Of a stretch of 54,727 nt of DNA, positions 9,067 to 17,426 are shown one piece after another. The stretch is from Chlorobiaceae bacterium (GTDB taxonomy: Bacteria > Bacteroidota > Chlorobiia > Chlorobiales > Chlorobiaceae). The stretch covers positions 1-54,727 of the forward strand of contig JAAXXL010000010.1 in NCBI GenBank assembly GCA_013334485.1, read 5' to 3'. The notes beneath the pieces are model-generated. The model saw only the letters and a program-made list of their open reading frames with translations. It searched no databases and was not told where the DNA came from. Both the position numbers and the translations under genes were made by a program. The stretch's first letter is position 1; every line of letters begins with the position of its first letter.

Positions 9067-10278
9067 CTAAACCACCTCGACCGCAGCACTCTCTTCCCTG
9101 AAAATGGGCAACAGCTCCTCCTCAATGCGGTAAATATCATGAATAATGGATACACCCGAGGAGGAGGTGTCGTAGATCTCATCATAAGTGAAACCGCTTT
9201 TTCTGAAAATCGCTGCGATTTTCTTGTACAGGTCGAGATGCCATGCCGGTTCCGGGGTTCGATGACCCTCAAGCGCCGAGCCTGGGTTTGGATTCCAGCT
9301 TGTCGCAAAACAGACAACACCTTTGGAGGCAAGAAACTCAATACCCTCAAGCGTCGTATCCTTCGGCTCAATACCTGCCACGATGTTGGAGCGCACCTTG
9401 CCACGACCGAACACCTGAACTTCATGCTCCAGCGTCTTCACCCACTGCTCCAAACCACCCGACTCGAGATACTTTCCGGGGCAGAGAGCCTTGAAAATAT
9501 CTTTATCCCAAAACTCGATATTCGTTGCAATGGTCCGGAAACCAGCCTCCTTGTACTTGTCGATGATGTCGAGATCATTGGGTGCGCCAATGACGGCAGT
9601 ACCATTGAAATCGTCGAGACCGGTATGCTCCCGGATGGAATCGGCTACGTCGAGATAGTACTCCACTTCACGCCTTTCGGGCACATACCCGCCGGTGAGG
9701 CTCAAATGGCGTGCACCATCCAACCGGTATGCCGCCGCAACGGTTTCGCCGATCTGGCGAGGATAGGTCCAGCCGATGCCCTCCTCCTCTCCGTAAGTAT
9801 TATGGGTTGCATTGATGTTGCAGAATTTGCAATCGCGCCCCTTCTCATTGAAGGCGCACGAATTGCTGTACACAACATGAAGCTTCCCTTCCTGATTGTA
9901 GAGGGCTATAGTGTTCATTTTCGTCCCGTCGGAGGTCTTCATCCCGTAGTATTTCGGACGGTCAGGAAATCTGATCCGGAAGATGATCTCCTGTCCGCTC
10001 GAAAGATAAAAGGCTCCCTGATCGGCAATAATTGAATACCTTGATCTGCGATCCCACTTAAGGGGATAAAACAAGCCGCTTGGAGAATAGAATCCGGCAG
10101 GAAACTGAACCCCGACATGGGATTCATGATCCATTTCGAAAAGGGAGTGGACCTCCTCCTGATACCTTCCGCCAAGATCAAGGTGCCGGAAAATGTGCGG
10201 GTCGAAGCTGACACCATCAATACAGGCGATGGCCTTCACTTCCAGTTCCCTGTACAGCCTTTCTTTTATATTGCTCAT
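9067..10278 (-). CDS. radical SAM protein, CX8CX2C family, paralogue 2
   Basis: This is a 403-residue paralogue with C141, C150 and C153 (SNSC then CKFCNINAT). It is the most divergent member. The N-terminal region has YLSSGQEIIF where the others have YLAHHGE, the C-terminal Cys is lost (IYDTSSSG instead of YDCNA), and the C-terminus is extended (EESAAVEVV). TGG, CPGK and NPNPGSALEGHR are conserved. The loss of the C-terminal Cys shows that it is not required by the whole family, and may mark a different role or substrate. It lies 28 bp downstream of paralogue 3 and 41 bp upstream of SDR 2, and is co-transcribed with the nitrogenase-like genes. Confidence 0.84.
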   Translation of the reverse strand: MSNIKERLYRELEVKAIACIDGVSFDPHIFRHLDLGGRYQEEVHSLFEMDHESHVGVQFPAGFYSPSGLFYPLKWDRRSRYSIIADQGAFYLSSGQEIIFRIRFPDRPKYYGMKTSDGTKMNTIALYNQEGKLHVVYSNSCAFNEKGRDCKFCNINATHNTYGEEEGIGWTYPRQIGETVAAAYRLDGARHLSLTGGYVPERREVEYYLDVADSIREHTGLDDFNGTAVIGAPNDLDIIDKYKEAGFRTIATNIEFWDKDIFKALCPGKYLESGGLEQWVKTLEHEVQVFGRGKVRSNIVAGIEPKDTTLEGIEFLASKGVVCFATSWNPNPGSALEGHRTPEPAWHLDLYKKIAAIFRKSGFTYDEIYDTSSSGVSIIHDIYRIEEELLPIFREESAAVEVV

Positions 10279-10306
10279 GTTGAGTAATCACAAATATTGT
10301 TAATAG

Positions 10307-11500
10307 TTAAACAAGCTGACCTTCAAATACCGGCAGCAGTTCATCCTCAATCCGATAGATGTCATTGATCACACCTATTGGCGCTGCATTGCAGTCATAG
10401 ATCTCATCATAGGTAAAGCCATACTTGCGGTGTATAGCTGCAATCTTTTTGTAGAGATCAAAATGCCAGGCGGGTTCCGGTGAACGATGACCCTCAAGTG
10501 CTGAGCCTGGATTCGGATTCCAGCTCGTTGCAAAGCAGATCACTCCCTTTGAAGCGAGGTATTCTACTCCTTCCAGTGTTGAATCTTTCGGTTCAAGACC
10601 CGCAACGATATTTGAGCGAACCTTTCCTCTGCCGAACACTTCCACTTCGTATTCCAGAGCCTTCACCCAATGCTCCCAGCCGCCGCACTGCAGCTCCTTG
10701 CCGGGGCAAATTGCCTTGAAGATGTTACGGTCCCAGATCTCGATATTGGTCGCAATGGTGCGATAACCGGCCTCTTTGTACTTGTCGATGATGCTGAGGT
10801 CGTGTGGTGCTCCGACGCAGGCAGTACCATTGAAATCCTCAAGTCCGGTGTGCTCCTTGATGGCATCGGCAACATCGAGGTAGTACTCCACTTCGCGCCG
10901 CTCGGCAACAAATCCACCGGTTATTGTAACATGGCGCGCGCCATCCCTGTAAGCTGCACCTACGGTTTCACCAACCTGCTTCGGATACTTCCAGCCGATG
11001 CCTTCTATTTCGCCATAGGTGGCCTTCGTAGCATTGATGTTGCAGAATTTGCAATCGTGATCTTTTTCCTTGAGTGCGCACTCATTACTGTAGGCTACAA
11101 CCACAGCGCCTTCCTGAAGGTAGCTTGCTATGGTAGGCATGCTGGTACCGTCAGAAGTTTTCAAATTGTAATAGTTCGGCCGCTCAAGAAATTCAACTGG
11201 ATACAGTACCTCTCCATGGTGAGCCAGATAGTAGGTTCCACTTTCATAGATGAATGAATACGAAGATCGGCGATCCCACTTGAGGTAATTGATCAAACCG
11301 TGAGGGGAATAAAAACCGACAGGAAATTTTATACCCACATGAGTTTCATGTGCGAACTCCATACAGAAATGGATATCCTCCTGAAATCGTCCGCCGAGAT
11401 CGAGATGTTTAAAAATATGCGGATCAAAATTTATTCCCTCAACACCGGTTATAATTTTTAGTTCCAGCTCCCTGTACAATGTCTCTTTAATATTGCTCAT
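10307..11500 (-). CDS. radical SAM protein, CX8CX2C family, paralogue 3 (first gene of the downstream operon)
   Basis: This is a 397-residue paralogue with C141, C150 and C153. It is the first gene after the leader and attenuator-like terminator at 11635-11661, so it starts the transcript that ends with the flavin reductase at position 1. The ribosome-binding site is AAAGGGAGTGG, nearly the same as that of the PNPOx gene at 23927-24388. About 128 consecutive residues of its catalytic core, from GWKYPKQ to GRGKVRS, are identical to paralogue 6, although the DNA differs at many synonymous sites. The N-terminal 130 residues differ clearly between the two. Function unknown. Confidence 0.85.
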   Translation of the reverse strand: MSNIKETLYRELELKIITGVEGINFDPHIFKHLDLGGRFQEDIHFCMEFAHETHVGIKFPVGFYSPHGLINYLKWDRRSSYSFIYESGTYYLAHHGEVLYPVEFLERPNYYNLKTSDGTSMPTIASYLQEGAVVVAYSNECALKEKDHDCKFCNINATKATYGEIEGIGWKYPKQVGETVGAAYRDGARHVTITGGFVAERREVEYYLDVADAIKEHTGLEDFNGTACVGAPHDLSIIDKYKEAGYRTIATNIEIWDRNIFKAICPGKELQCGGWEHWVKALEYEVEVFGRGKVRSNIVAGLEPKDSTLEGVEYLASKGVICFATSWNPNPGSALEGHRSPEPAWHFDLYKKIAAIHRKYGFTYDEIYDCNAAPIGVINDIYRIEDELLPVFEGQLV

Positions 11501-11634
11501 ATCGCTCCACTCCCTTTTTGTGTTTTATAGTAATTATTAGCTTACTCTGTGTTATAAATCAGAAGGCTGCCAGTCAATATATCCCGTAAATAACCGCACT
11601 CAGTTACACCGGGAATGAGTAATGCATAAAAAAA

Positions 11635-11661
11635 GCCGATTCTCTGACTGTAAGAATCGAC
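11635..11661 (-). terminator. attenuator-like intrinsic terminator in the leader of radical-SAM paralogue 3
   Basis: On the minus strand a 9-bp stem (GTCGATTCT with AGAATCGGC, one mismatch) and a 9-nt loop are followed by seven U (plus-strand A run 11628-11634). It lies 135 bp upstream of the gene start and about 240 bp downstream of the dyad at 11900-11928. The upstream operon already has its own terminator at 11970-12007, so this one most likely sits inside the leader of the next transcript. An almost identical hairpin lies at 24449-24479. Upstream of it the arms ACTTGTT (11749-11743) and AACAAGT (11713-11707) can form another stem. Confidence 0.7.
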
Positions 11662-11899
11662 TCTTTATAATCTTTTTTTTCTTGGCAATGACTATATGAG
11701 GACAATACTTGTTATATCAGGATGCTCTTCTAAGCAATCAACAACAAGTAAAGTTTTTCATAGCAATAAACGGAGTAGTATTAAATTCCAGACTTAAAAT
11801 GAATACCGGGTATTTTCAGACCTCAATCCATAATCCGAAGTTATAAGGCATAATTTTATTATTTGTAAAGTCAACAATTAATAGTGATTTGCAAATCCC

Positions 11900-11928
11900 G
11901 TTTAAGAGGCATTTTATATACCATAAAC
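11900..11928 (-). promoter_or_regulatory. operator-like dyad, site A
   Basis: On the minus strand GTTTATGGTAT, six bases, then ATGCCTCTTAAAC form an imperfect inverted repeat. The same element occurs at 24666-24694 (closely similar) and at 17766-17794 (weaker), each upstream of a minus-strand operon. In sites A and B the element is followed by GGGATTTG. It is probably a transcription-factor site next to the promoter of the operon starting at 11500. No regulator gene is visible in the window. Confidence 0.6.
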
Positions 11929-11969
11929 AGGTCATCACAATAAAATCCTTTATTGCTTTTCCAAAACCT

Positions 11970-12007
11970 GAAGAGTTTATTGGAATGGCAGTACCAATAA
12001 ACTCTTC
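11970..12007 (-). terminator. terminator after radical-SAM paralogue 4
   Basis: A perfect 14-bp stem (GAAGAGTTTATTGG with CCAATAAACTCTTC) with a 10-nt loop starts 45 bp after the stop of the gene at 12052. On the minus strand it is followed by AGGTTTTGG, a short U tract. It closes the operon of PNPOx-like, MFS and paralogues 6, 5 and 4. A T7 run also follows on the plus strand, so it could act in both directions. Confidence 0.75.
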
Positions 12008-12051
12008 AAGAGTGATCAGGTTTTTTTCTTTCTGATAATTACCCTGCTCTG

Positions 12052-13245
12052 TCAGGCTACTTTTGCTTGAAATACCGGCAGTCGTTCTTCTTCAATCCGG
12101 TAGATATCATGTGCAATACTTGTTGGCGCAGCATAGCAATCATAAAGCTCATCATAGGTAAAGCCATACTTTCTGTAAATAGCTACTGCTTTTTTGTAGA
12201 GATCAATATGCCATGCCGGCTCAGGCGAACGATGTCCAGCCAAAGCTGACCCCGGGTTCGGGCACCAGCTTGAAGCAAAGCATATTACCCCTTTTGACGC
12301 GAGATACTCAATACCCTCAAGAGTAGAATCTTTTGGCTCAATACCGGCAACGATATTTGAGCGAACCTTTCCTCTCCCGAAAACCTCAACTTCATACTCC
12401 AGAGCCTTAACCCAATGCTCCCAGCCACCGCACTGCAGCTCCTTGCCGGGGCAGATGGCCTTGAAGATATTCCTGTCCCAAATCTCAATGTTGGTAGCAA
12501 TAGTGCGATAGCCGGCCTCCTTGTACTTGTCGATGATGCTGAGGTCGTGAGGAGCACCGACACATGCCGTGCCGTTGAAATCCTCAAGCCCGGTGTACTC
12601 CCGGATTGCATCAGCAACGTCAAGGTAGTATTCAACTTCCCTGCGCTCAGCGACAAAGCCTCCTGTTATGGTAATGTGATGAGCGCCTTCTCTGTATGCT
12701 TCAGCAACGGTCTCACCAACCTGTTTCGGATTTTTCCAGCCAAGGCCTTCAGCCTCCGCATAGGTATCTTTCGTTGCATTGATATTGCAGAACTTGCAGT
12801 CATGATCTTTTTCCTTAAGGGCACACTCATTACTGTAGCAAACCGTTAACGCCCCATACTGACCGAAGCGTACAAGATTGGACATGCTTGTCCCATCCGA
12901 AGTTTTCTTGCCGTAATAGTTCGGGCGCTCAAGAAATTCAACAGGAAACAGGCGCTCACCGTGATGAGCAAGATAGAAACTCCCATTGTCATTAATCAGG
13001 GAATAGGTGGACCGGCGATCCCACCGTAGAGCGTATACCAAACCGTGGGGTGAACGAAAACCGGTAGGAAACTTGATACCAACATGAGTTTCATAGGCCA
13101 TCTCAAAACCGGAGTGTATCTCCTCCTGATAAAGTCCGCCGAGATCAAGCTGCTTGAAAATATGCGGATCGAAGTTGATACCCTCCACTCCGGTGATGAT
13201 TTTCAGTTCCAGTTCCTTGTACAAGGTCTCTTTAATATTGCTCAT
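12052..13245 (-). CDS. radical SAM protein, CX8CX2C family, paralogue 4
   Basis: This is a 397-residue paralogue with the CX8CX2C motif at C141, C150 and C153 and the C-terminal YDCYA Cys. An extra Cys appears in SSWCPNPGSALAGHR, where the others read WNPNPGSALEGHR. The stretch around CPGKELQCGGWEHW through GRGKVRSN equals paralogues 3 and 6. It is the last gene of the upstream operon, 32 bp after paralogue 5, and is followed by the terminator at 11970-12007. The N-terminal region (HIFKQLDLGGLYQEE) is distinct, consistent with a different substrate or protein partner. Function unknown. Confidence 0.85.
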   Translation of the reverse strand: MSNIKETLYKELELKIITGVEGINFDPHIFKQLDLGGLYQEEIHSGFEMAYETHVGIKFPTGFRSPHGLVYALRWDRRSTYSLINDNGSFYLAHHGERLFPVEFLERPNYYGKKTSDGTSMSNLVRFGQYGALTVCYSNECALKEKDHDCKFCNINATKDTYAEAEGLGWKNPKQVGETVAEAYREGAHHITITGGFVAERREVEYYLDVADAIREYTGLEDFNGTACVGAPHDLSIIDKYKEAGYRTIATNIEIWDRNIFKAICPGKELQCGGWEHWVKALEYEVEVFGRGKVRSNIVAGIEPKDSTLEGIEYLASKGVICFASSWCPNPGSALAGHRSPEPAWHIDLYKKAVAIYRKYGFTYDELYDCYAAPTSIAHDIYRIEEERLPVFQAKVA

Positions 13246-13277
13246 ATATAAATTTGCGATTAATGGTTAATGGTTCA

Positions 13278-14477
13278 TCATGCAACAAGACTTTTGAAAA
13301 CCGGTAGCGTTTCATCCTCAATCCGGTAAAGATCACTGATGATCCCCGTTGCTCCGGAGCAGTCATAGAGTTCCTCATATGTAAACCCGTACTTTCTATG
13401 GATTGCGAAGATCTTCTTGAACAGATCAAAATACCATGCCGGCTCAGGTGCACGATGTCCCTCCAGAGCAGAGCCGGGGTTTGGATTCCAGACTGTAGCA
13501 AGAGCGATAACACCCCTGGAAGCAAGGTATTCGATGCCTTCAAGAGTTGAGTCCTTGGGTTCAATTCCAGCCACAAGGTTTGAACGAACCCTGCCGTGAC
13601 CAAAAACCTTAACTTCATGATCGAGAACCTTCAGCCAGTGATCCCAACCTCCGCACTGTTGCTCCTTGCCTGGGCAGATGGCCTTGAAGATGTTTTTATC
13701 CCAGATTTCGATATTGCTTGCAATCGTTCGGTAGCCGGCCTCTTTGTACTTCTCAATGACACTGAGATCCAGTGGTGCGCCAATTGCCGCAAGGCCGTTA
13801 AAATCCTCAAGCCCTGTATGCTCCTTGATGGAATCGGCAACATCGAGGTAGTACTCGACCTCTCTGCGTTCCGCAACAAATCCGCCGGTCAGGTTTACAC
13901 GACGAGCCCCTTCACTGAACTCCCTGTATGCAGCGGCAACAGTTTCGCCAACCTGCTTCGGAGTTTTCCACCCGATACCTTCTATCTCTCCGTACGTATC
14001 CTTTGTTGCATTGATGTTGCAGAATTTGCAGTCCTGACCTTTCTCTTTCAATGCACATTCGTTACTGTAAGAGATCAAAACTGAACCCTCCTGAACATAT
14101 GGTGCTATTGTGGACATGGGGGTACCGTCAGAGGTTTTCAGCCTGTAATAGTCCGGGCGCTCAACAAATTCAACGGCAAACAGTACTTCACCATGATGAG
14201 CCAGATAGTAACTGCCTTTGTCATGAATGAGCGAGTAAGATGACCTGCGATCCCATCTCAGGTTGAATATCAATCCATGAGGAGAACGAAAAGAGGAAGG
14301 AAACTTGATCCCTGCATGAGTTTCATAGGCCATCTCGAAAAGACAGAGTACCTCCTCCTGATAGCGCCCCCCAAGATCAAGATCTCTGAAAATAAGGGGA
14401 TCAAAGCTGATACCTTCATCATTGGTTGAAATTTTCAACTCCAGTTCCTGGTATAATATTTCCTTTAGTGTGCTCAT
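13278..14477 (-). CDS. radical SAM protein, CX8CX2C family, paralogue 5
   Basis: This is a 399-residue paralogue with the cluster motif in SNEC and CKFCNINAT. It carries a two-residue insertion between the cluster and the TGG motif (REFSEGARRV) and changes in otherwise fixed places: FNGLAAIGAPLDLSVIEKY instead of FNGTA-IGAPHDLSIIDKY, and VIALATVWNPN instead of VICFATSWNPN. The C-terminal Cys is kept (YDCSGATG). It lies 22 bp after paralogue 6 and 32 bp before paralogue 4. These core changes make it, with paralogue 2, the likeliest to have a different substrate. Function unknown. Confidence 0.84.
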   Translation of the reverse strand: MSTLKEILYQELELKISTNDEGISFDPLIFRDLDLGGRYQEEVLCLFEMAYETHAGIKFPSSFRSPHGLIFNLRWDRRSSYSLIHDKGSYYLAHHGEVLFAVEFVERPDYYRLKTSDGTPMSTIAPYVQEGSVLISYSNECALKEKGQDCKFCNINATKDTYGEIEGIGWKTPKQVGETVAAAYREFSEGARRVNLTGGFVAERREVEYYLDVADSIKEHTGLEDFNGLAAIGAPLDLSVIEKYKEAGYRTIASNIEIWDKNIFKAICPGKEQQCGGWDHWLKVLDHEVKVFGHGRVRSNLVAGIEPKDSTLEGIEYLASRGVIALATVWNPNPGSALEGHRAPEPAWYFDLFKKIFAIHRKYGFTYEELYDCSGATGIISDLYRIEDETLPVFKSLVA

Positions 14478-14499
14478 GTTCTATTTCTTTAGTGGTTTT

Positions 14500-15693
14500 T
14501 CAAGCAACCTTTGCCTTGAAAACAGGCAGCGTCTCTTCTTCTATCCGATAAATATCATGGCATATGCCTGTCGGAACAGCCGAGCAATCGTAAAGTTCTT
14601 CATAGGTAAATCCATACTTTCTGTATATGGCCGTAGTTTTCTTGTGAAGATCAATATGCCAGGCCGGTTCGGGTGAACGATGTCCTTCCAGTGCTGATCC
14701 GGGATTCGGATTCCAGCTTGATGCCAAACATATCACACCCTTTGAGGCGAGGTATTCAATCCCCTCAAGAGTAGAATCCTTTGGTTCAATTCCTGCAACA
14801 ATAACCGAACGGACTTTCCCTCTGCCAAAAACCTCCACCTCATACTCCAGCGCCTTCACCCAATGCTCCCAGCCGCCGCACTGAAGCTCTTTTCCGGGGC
14901 AGATTGCCTTGAAAATATTCCGGTCCCAGATTTCGATATTGGTGGCTATAGTGCGATACCCTGCCTCTTTATACTTGTCAATGATGCTGAGGTCGTGAGG
15001 CGCTCCGACACACGCTGTACCGTTGAAATCCTCCAGTCCAGTGTGTTCTTTGATTGCATCGGCTACATCGAGGTAGTACTCCACTTCACGCCGTTCAGCG
15101 ACGAAACCACCCGTGATCGTTACATGACGAGCTCCATCCCTGTAAGCCGCACCGACGGTTTCACCTACCTGCTTGGGATATTTCCATCCCACGCCTTCTG
15201 CTTCTCCATAAGCTGCCTTCGTCGCATTGATGTTGCAGAACTTGCAGTCATGATCCTTTTCCTTGAGGGCACACTCATTGCTGTAGGCAACTGCAAGGGC
15301 TCCCTCCTGGGCATAACCCGCAATAACGTTCATACTTGAACCGTCTGTAGTTTTCAGCCCGTAATAGTTAGGACGATCAAGAAATTCAACCGGAAATAAA
15401 AACTCTCCATGATGAGCCAGATAGTAAACCCCTTTTTCTAAAATGAAGGAGTAAGGTGATCTGCGATCCCAGCGAAGGTTAAATATCAAACCGTGGGGAG
15501 AACGAAAACCTGCTGGAAACAGAATGCCCACATGAGTCTCATAGGCCATCTCGAAACAGAGGTGATGAACCTCCTGATACCGGCCCCCGAGATCAAGAGG
15601 CTTGAAAATGTGAGGATCGAAACTGATGCCCTCAACATTGGTGGCAATTTTGAGTTCCAGCTCCCTGTACAACGCATCTTTAATATTGCTCAT
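14500..15693 (-). CDS. radical SAM protein, CX8CX2C family, paralogue 6
   Basis: This is a 397-residue paralogue with C141, C150, C153 and the C-terminal YDCSA. Its catalytic core is identical to paralogue 3 over about 128 residues, with many silent DNA differences, so the match reflects constraint more than very recent duplication. LHKK replaces the usual LYKK. The gene follows the MFS transporter at 15745-16968 by 51 bp and precedes paralogue 5 by 22 bp. Substrate unknown. Confidence 0.85.
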   Translation of the reverse strand: MSNIKDALYRELELKIATNVEGISFDPHIFKPLDLGGRYQEVHHLCFEMAYETHVGILFPAGFRSPHGLIFNLRWDRRSPYSFILEKGVYYLAHHGEFLFPVEFLDRPNYYGLKTTDGSSMNVIAGYAQEGALAVAYSNECALKEKDHDCKFCNINATKAAYGEAEGVGWKYPKQVGETVGAAYRDGARHVTITGGFVAERREVEYYLDVADAIKEHTGLEDFNGTACVGAPHDLSIIDKYKEAGYRTIATNIEIWDRNIFKAICPGKELQCGGWEHWVKALEYEVEVFGRGKVRSVIVAGIEPKDSTLEGIEYLASKGVICLASSWNPNPGSALEGHRSPEPAWHIDLHKKTTAIYRKYGFTYEELYDCSAVPTGICHDIYRIEEETLPVFKAKVA

Positions 15694-15744
15694 AGTAGTT
15701 TCACTGTTTCGTTTAAATTAATTGGACCTATTTTTCGTCATGCG

Positions 15745-16968
15745 CTATGAGTTCAGGGCAATAGCTGAATTTTGTTCTTCTCCCTCATCAAGAATCTCAA
15801 CCGATCCATTAAGTTCACTGCTGAATTGAATAACTAATGCAAGCAGCAGATAAAGCGGTATAAAAATCAGAAATACCGACCACGAGCCCAGCAACTCTCC
15901 TGCTACTCCCCCGATTACCGGGCCGATGATTGCACCAAGCATGGTAAACATTGAAAAGAGGGCGGCACTCTTCCCTTTTTCCGTATTCGCATTAGCTACA
16001 CGGGTGACGTTGACCAGATTGAACATCCCGAGACCTATTCCGATAAGCAGAGTGCCTGCTATAAGGAATACCGGGTGCAGCATGCACGAGAGCAGTGACA
16101 ATCCAGCGATAACTATGGCAATGCTCACCAGGTAGAAATGGCGCTGACCGAGTTTCTCCAGTACCCGACCGAAAGTGAAGAGTGTGGCAATAAATACCAC
16201 GCCTTCAAACGAGACAAAAAGGGATGATGCCTGAACCGTAAAATGAAATACCCGAATTGCAATCACCACAATGAATGCGTTAAAACAGGAAAACGTAGAT
16301 AACGCCAGCGCTTCCGCTCCGGAAGCTTCCAGGATATTGCGATCCCTGAAAAACAGTTTCAGGTTAGCAAGGTTTTCTGAGAGAGTTGTACTACTGCCCG
16401 AACGTTCTGTCTCGGGAAAGATCACCGGTGCGCCAAAAACAAGAAGCAGTACTGCTGCGCTTACTACATAAAAGGTAATGTTGAGCCCCCAGTAGCTGCT
16501 GATGGATGCACCGCATAAAGGGCCAAGCAAAACAAGACCAAATGACAGAGATCCCCGCTGCCAGCCCGCTTTTTTACTTCCGGCATGCCTGACAAACTCG
16601 AGAAAAGCTGTAGTCATCGGAATGAATCTGAACGCGGTAAAAAAGCCGACCAGGGCAACAAACCATATCAGGTTATCAGATGAACGTGCAAGAGGGAAAA
16701 GAAGATAGATCAGCGCACTTGCCATAGCGCCGAAAACAAACACTCTGCGTGGACCAACATGATCAACCAGCAAACCGATCGGCAAAACAGTAAGAAGCAA
16801 TCCAATACCCTGTACACCTCCGATCAGACCGATTTGAGCAGCAGTAGCACCAAGCTCAACGGCATAGAGCGTTATTGCCATCTGGGCGACACCCATCCCT
16901 GCGCCTCCGAGAACGGAGAATACCATGAACTGGAGAAGCAATTTATTTCTGAGAATTTTCTCTTTCAT
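15745..16968 (-). CDS. MFS transporter (paralogue of the one at 1130-2371)
   Basis: This is a 407-residue, 12-segment MFS permease with the loop 2-3 motif GLLVDHVGPRRVFVFG and a long central loop rich in charged residues (FPETERSGSS). The ATG at 16966-16968 overlaps the TGA of the PNPOx-like gene (ATGA), showing translational coupling, and radical-SAM paralogue 6 follows. Two related MFS proteins in two operons of the same system suggest uptake and efflux, or transport of two related compounds. The direction is not known. Confidence 0.88.
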   Translation of the reverse strand: MKEKILRNKLLLQFMVFSVLGGAGMGVAQMAITLYAVELGATAAQIGLIGGVQGIGLLLTVLPIGLLVDHVGPRRVFVFGAMASALIYLLFPLARSSDNLIWFVALVGFFTAFRFIPMTTAFLEFVRHAGSKKAGWQRGSLSFGLVLLGPLCGASISSYWGLNITFYVVSAAVLLLVFGAPVIFPETERSGSSTTLSENLANLKLFFRDRNILEASGAEALALSTFSCFNAFIVVIAIRVFHFTVQASSLFVSFEGVVFIATLFTFGRVLEKLGQRHFYLVSIAIVIAGLSLLSCMLHPVFLIAGTLLIGIGLGMFNLVNVTRVANANTEKGKSAALFSMFTMLGAIIGPVIGGVAGELLGSWSVFLIFIPLYLLLALVIQFSSELNGSVEILDEGEEQNSAIALNS

Positions 16969-17426
16969 GCTTTCGATTCCGGGGAGTGCTGATGGGATCC
17001 AGCTTCTTTACTTGCCAATGCTGCTCTGTAACCGGGTGATTCGTTGCGAACCACTTCCGGAATGACCGCCCATACACCGGCAATCACAGCATCGGGCCCT
17101 CTTCGCTCCCGAACTCTTGTTAACAACTGCTGAAAAATCCGATCACTCTCCACATAGTGATAAGGGCTCCCCTTGACCTGATAACTCAATAAACCCTTCG
17201 TGATATTGACGGCCACCTTTTTATCAAGAGTGATGCTACTCAATAGATTTGCATTCGAAATGCTTCCATCAAACCCCTCAACAAAAACAAGTGTTTCATC
17301 GTCAAGAGTTGTCAACGACCCCTTGACTGCAAGGTGCGGAATGCCATCACTGTCAATTGTTCCGACAACCTTGACACTCTCCTGATCCTTTAAAAGACCA
17401 AGCAGTTCTTCCGGTAGTTTAGCCAT
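16965..17426 (-). CDS. pyridoxamine 5'-phosphate oxidase-like FMN-binding protein 1
   Basis: This 153-residue protein resembles the FMN-binding split barrel (PNPOx-like) family: SVKVVGTIDSDGIPHLAVKG at the start, then KKVAVNITKG and YQVKGSPYHY. Such proteins bind FMN, F420 or heme and serve as small oxidoreductases. It is the first gene of the upstream operon, with a strong ribosome-binding site (GTGAGGGGTATAC), and overlaps the MFS gene by ATGA. A second member of this superfamily is at 23927-24388, behind the same type of operator. Cofactor and substrate are inferred only at superfamily level. Confidence 0.75.
   Translation of the reverse strand: MAKLPEELLGLLKDQESVKVVGTIDSDGIPHLAVKGSLTTLDDETLVFVEGFDGSISNANLLSSITLDKKVAVNITKGLLSYQVKGSPYHYVESDRIFQQLLTRVRERRGPDAVIAGVWAVIPEVVRNESPGYRAALASKEAGSHQHSPESKA

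Noticed and set aside
3160-15693. Radical-SAM array as a tandem repeat from assembly error
   Set aside because: The copies differ throughout their DNA, are split by distinct spacers and by other genes, and differ in key residues, so they are genuine paralogues.
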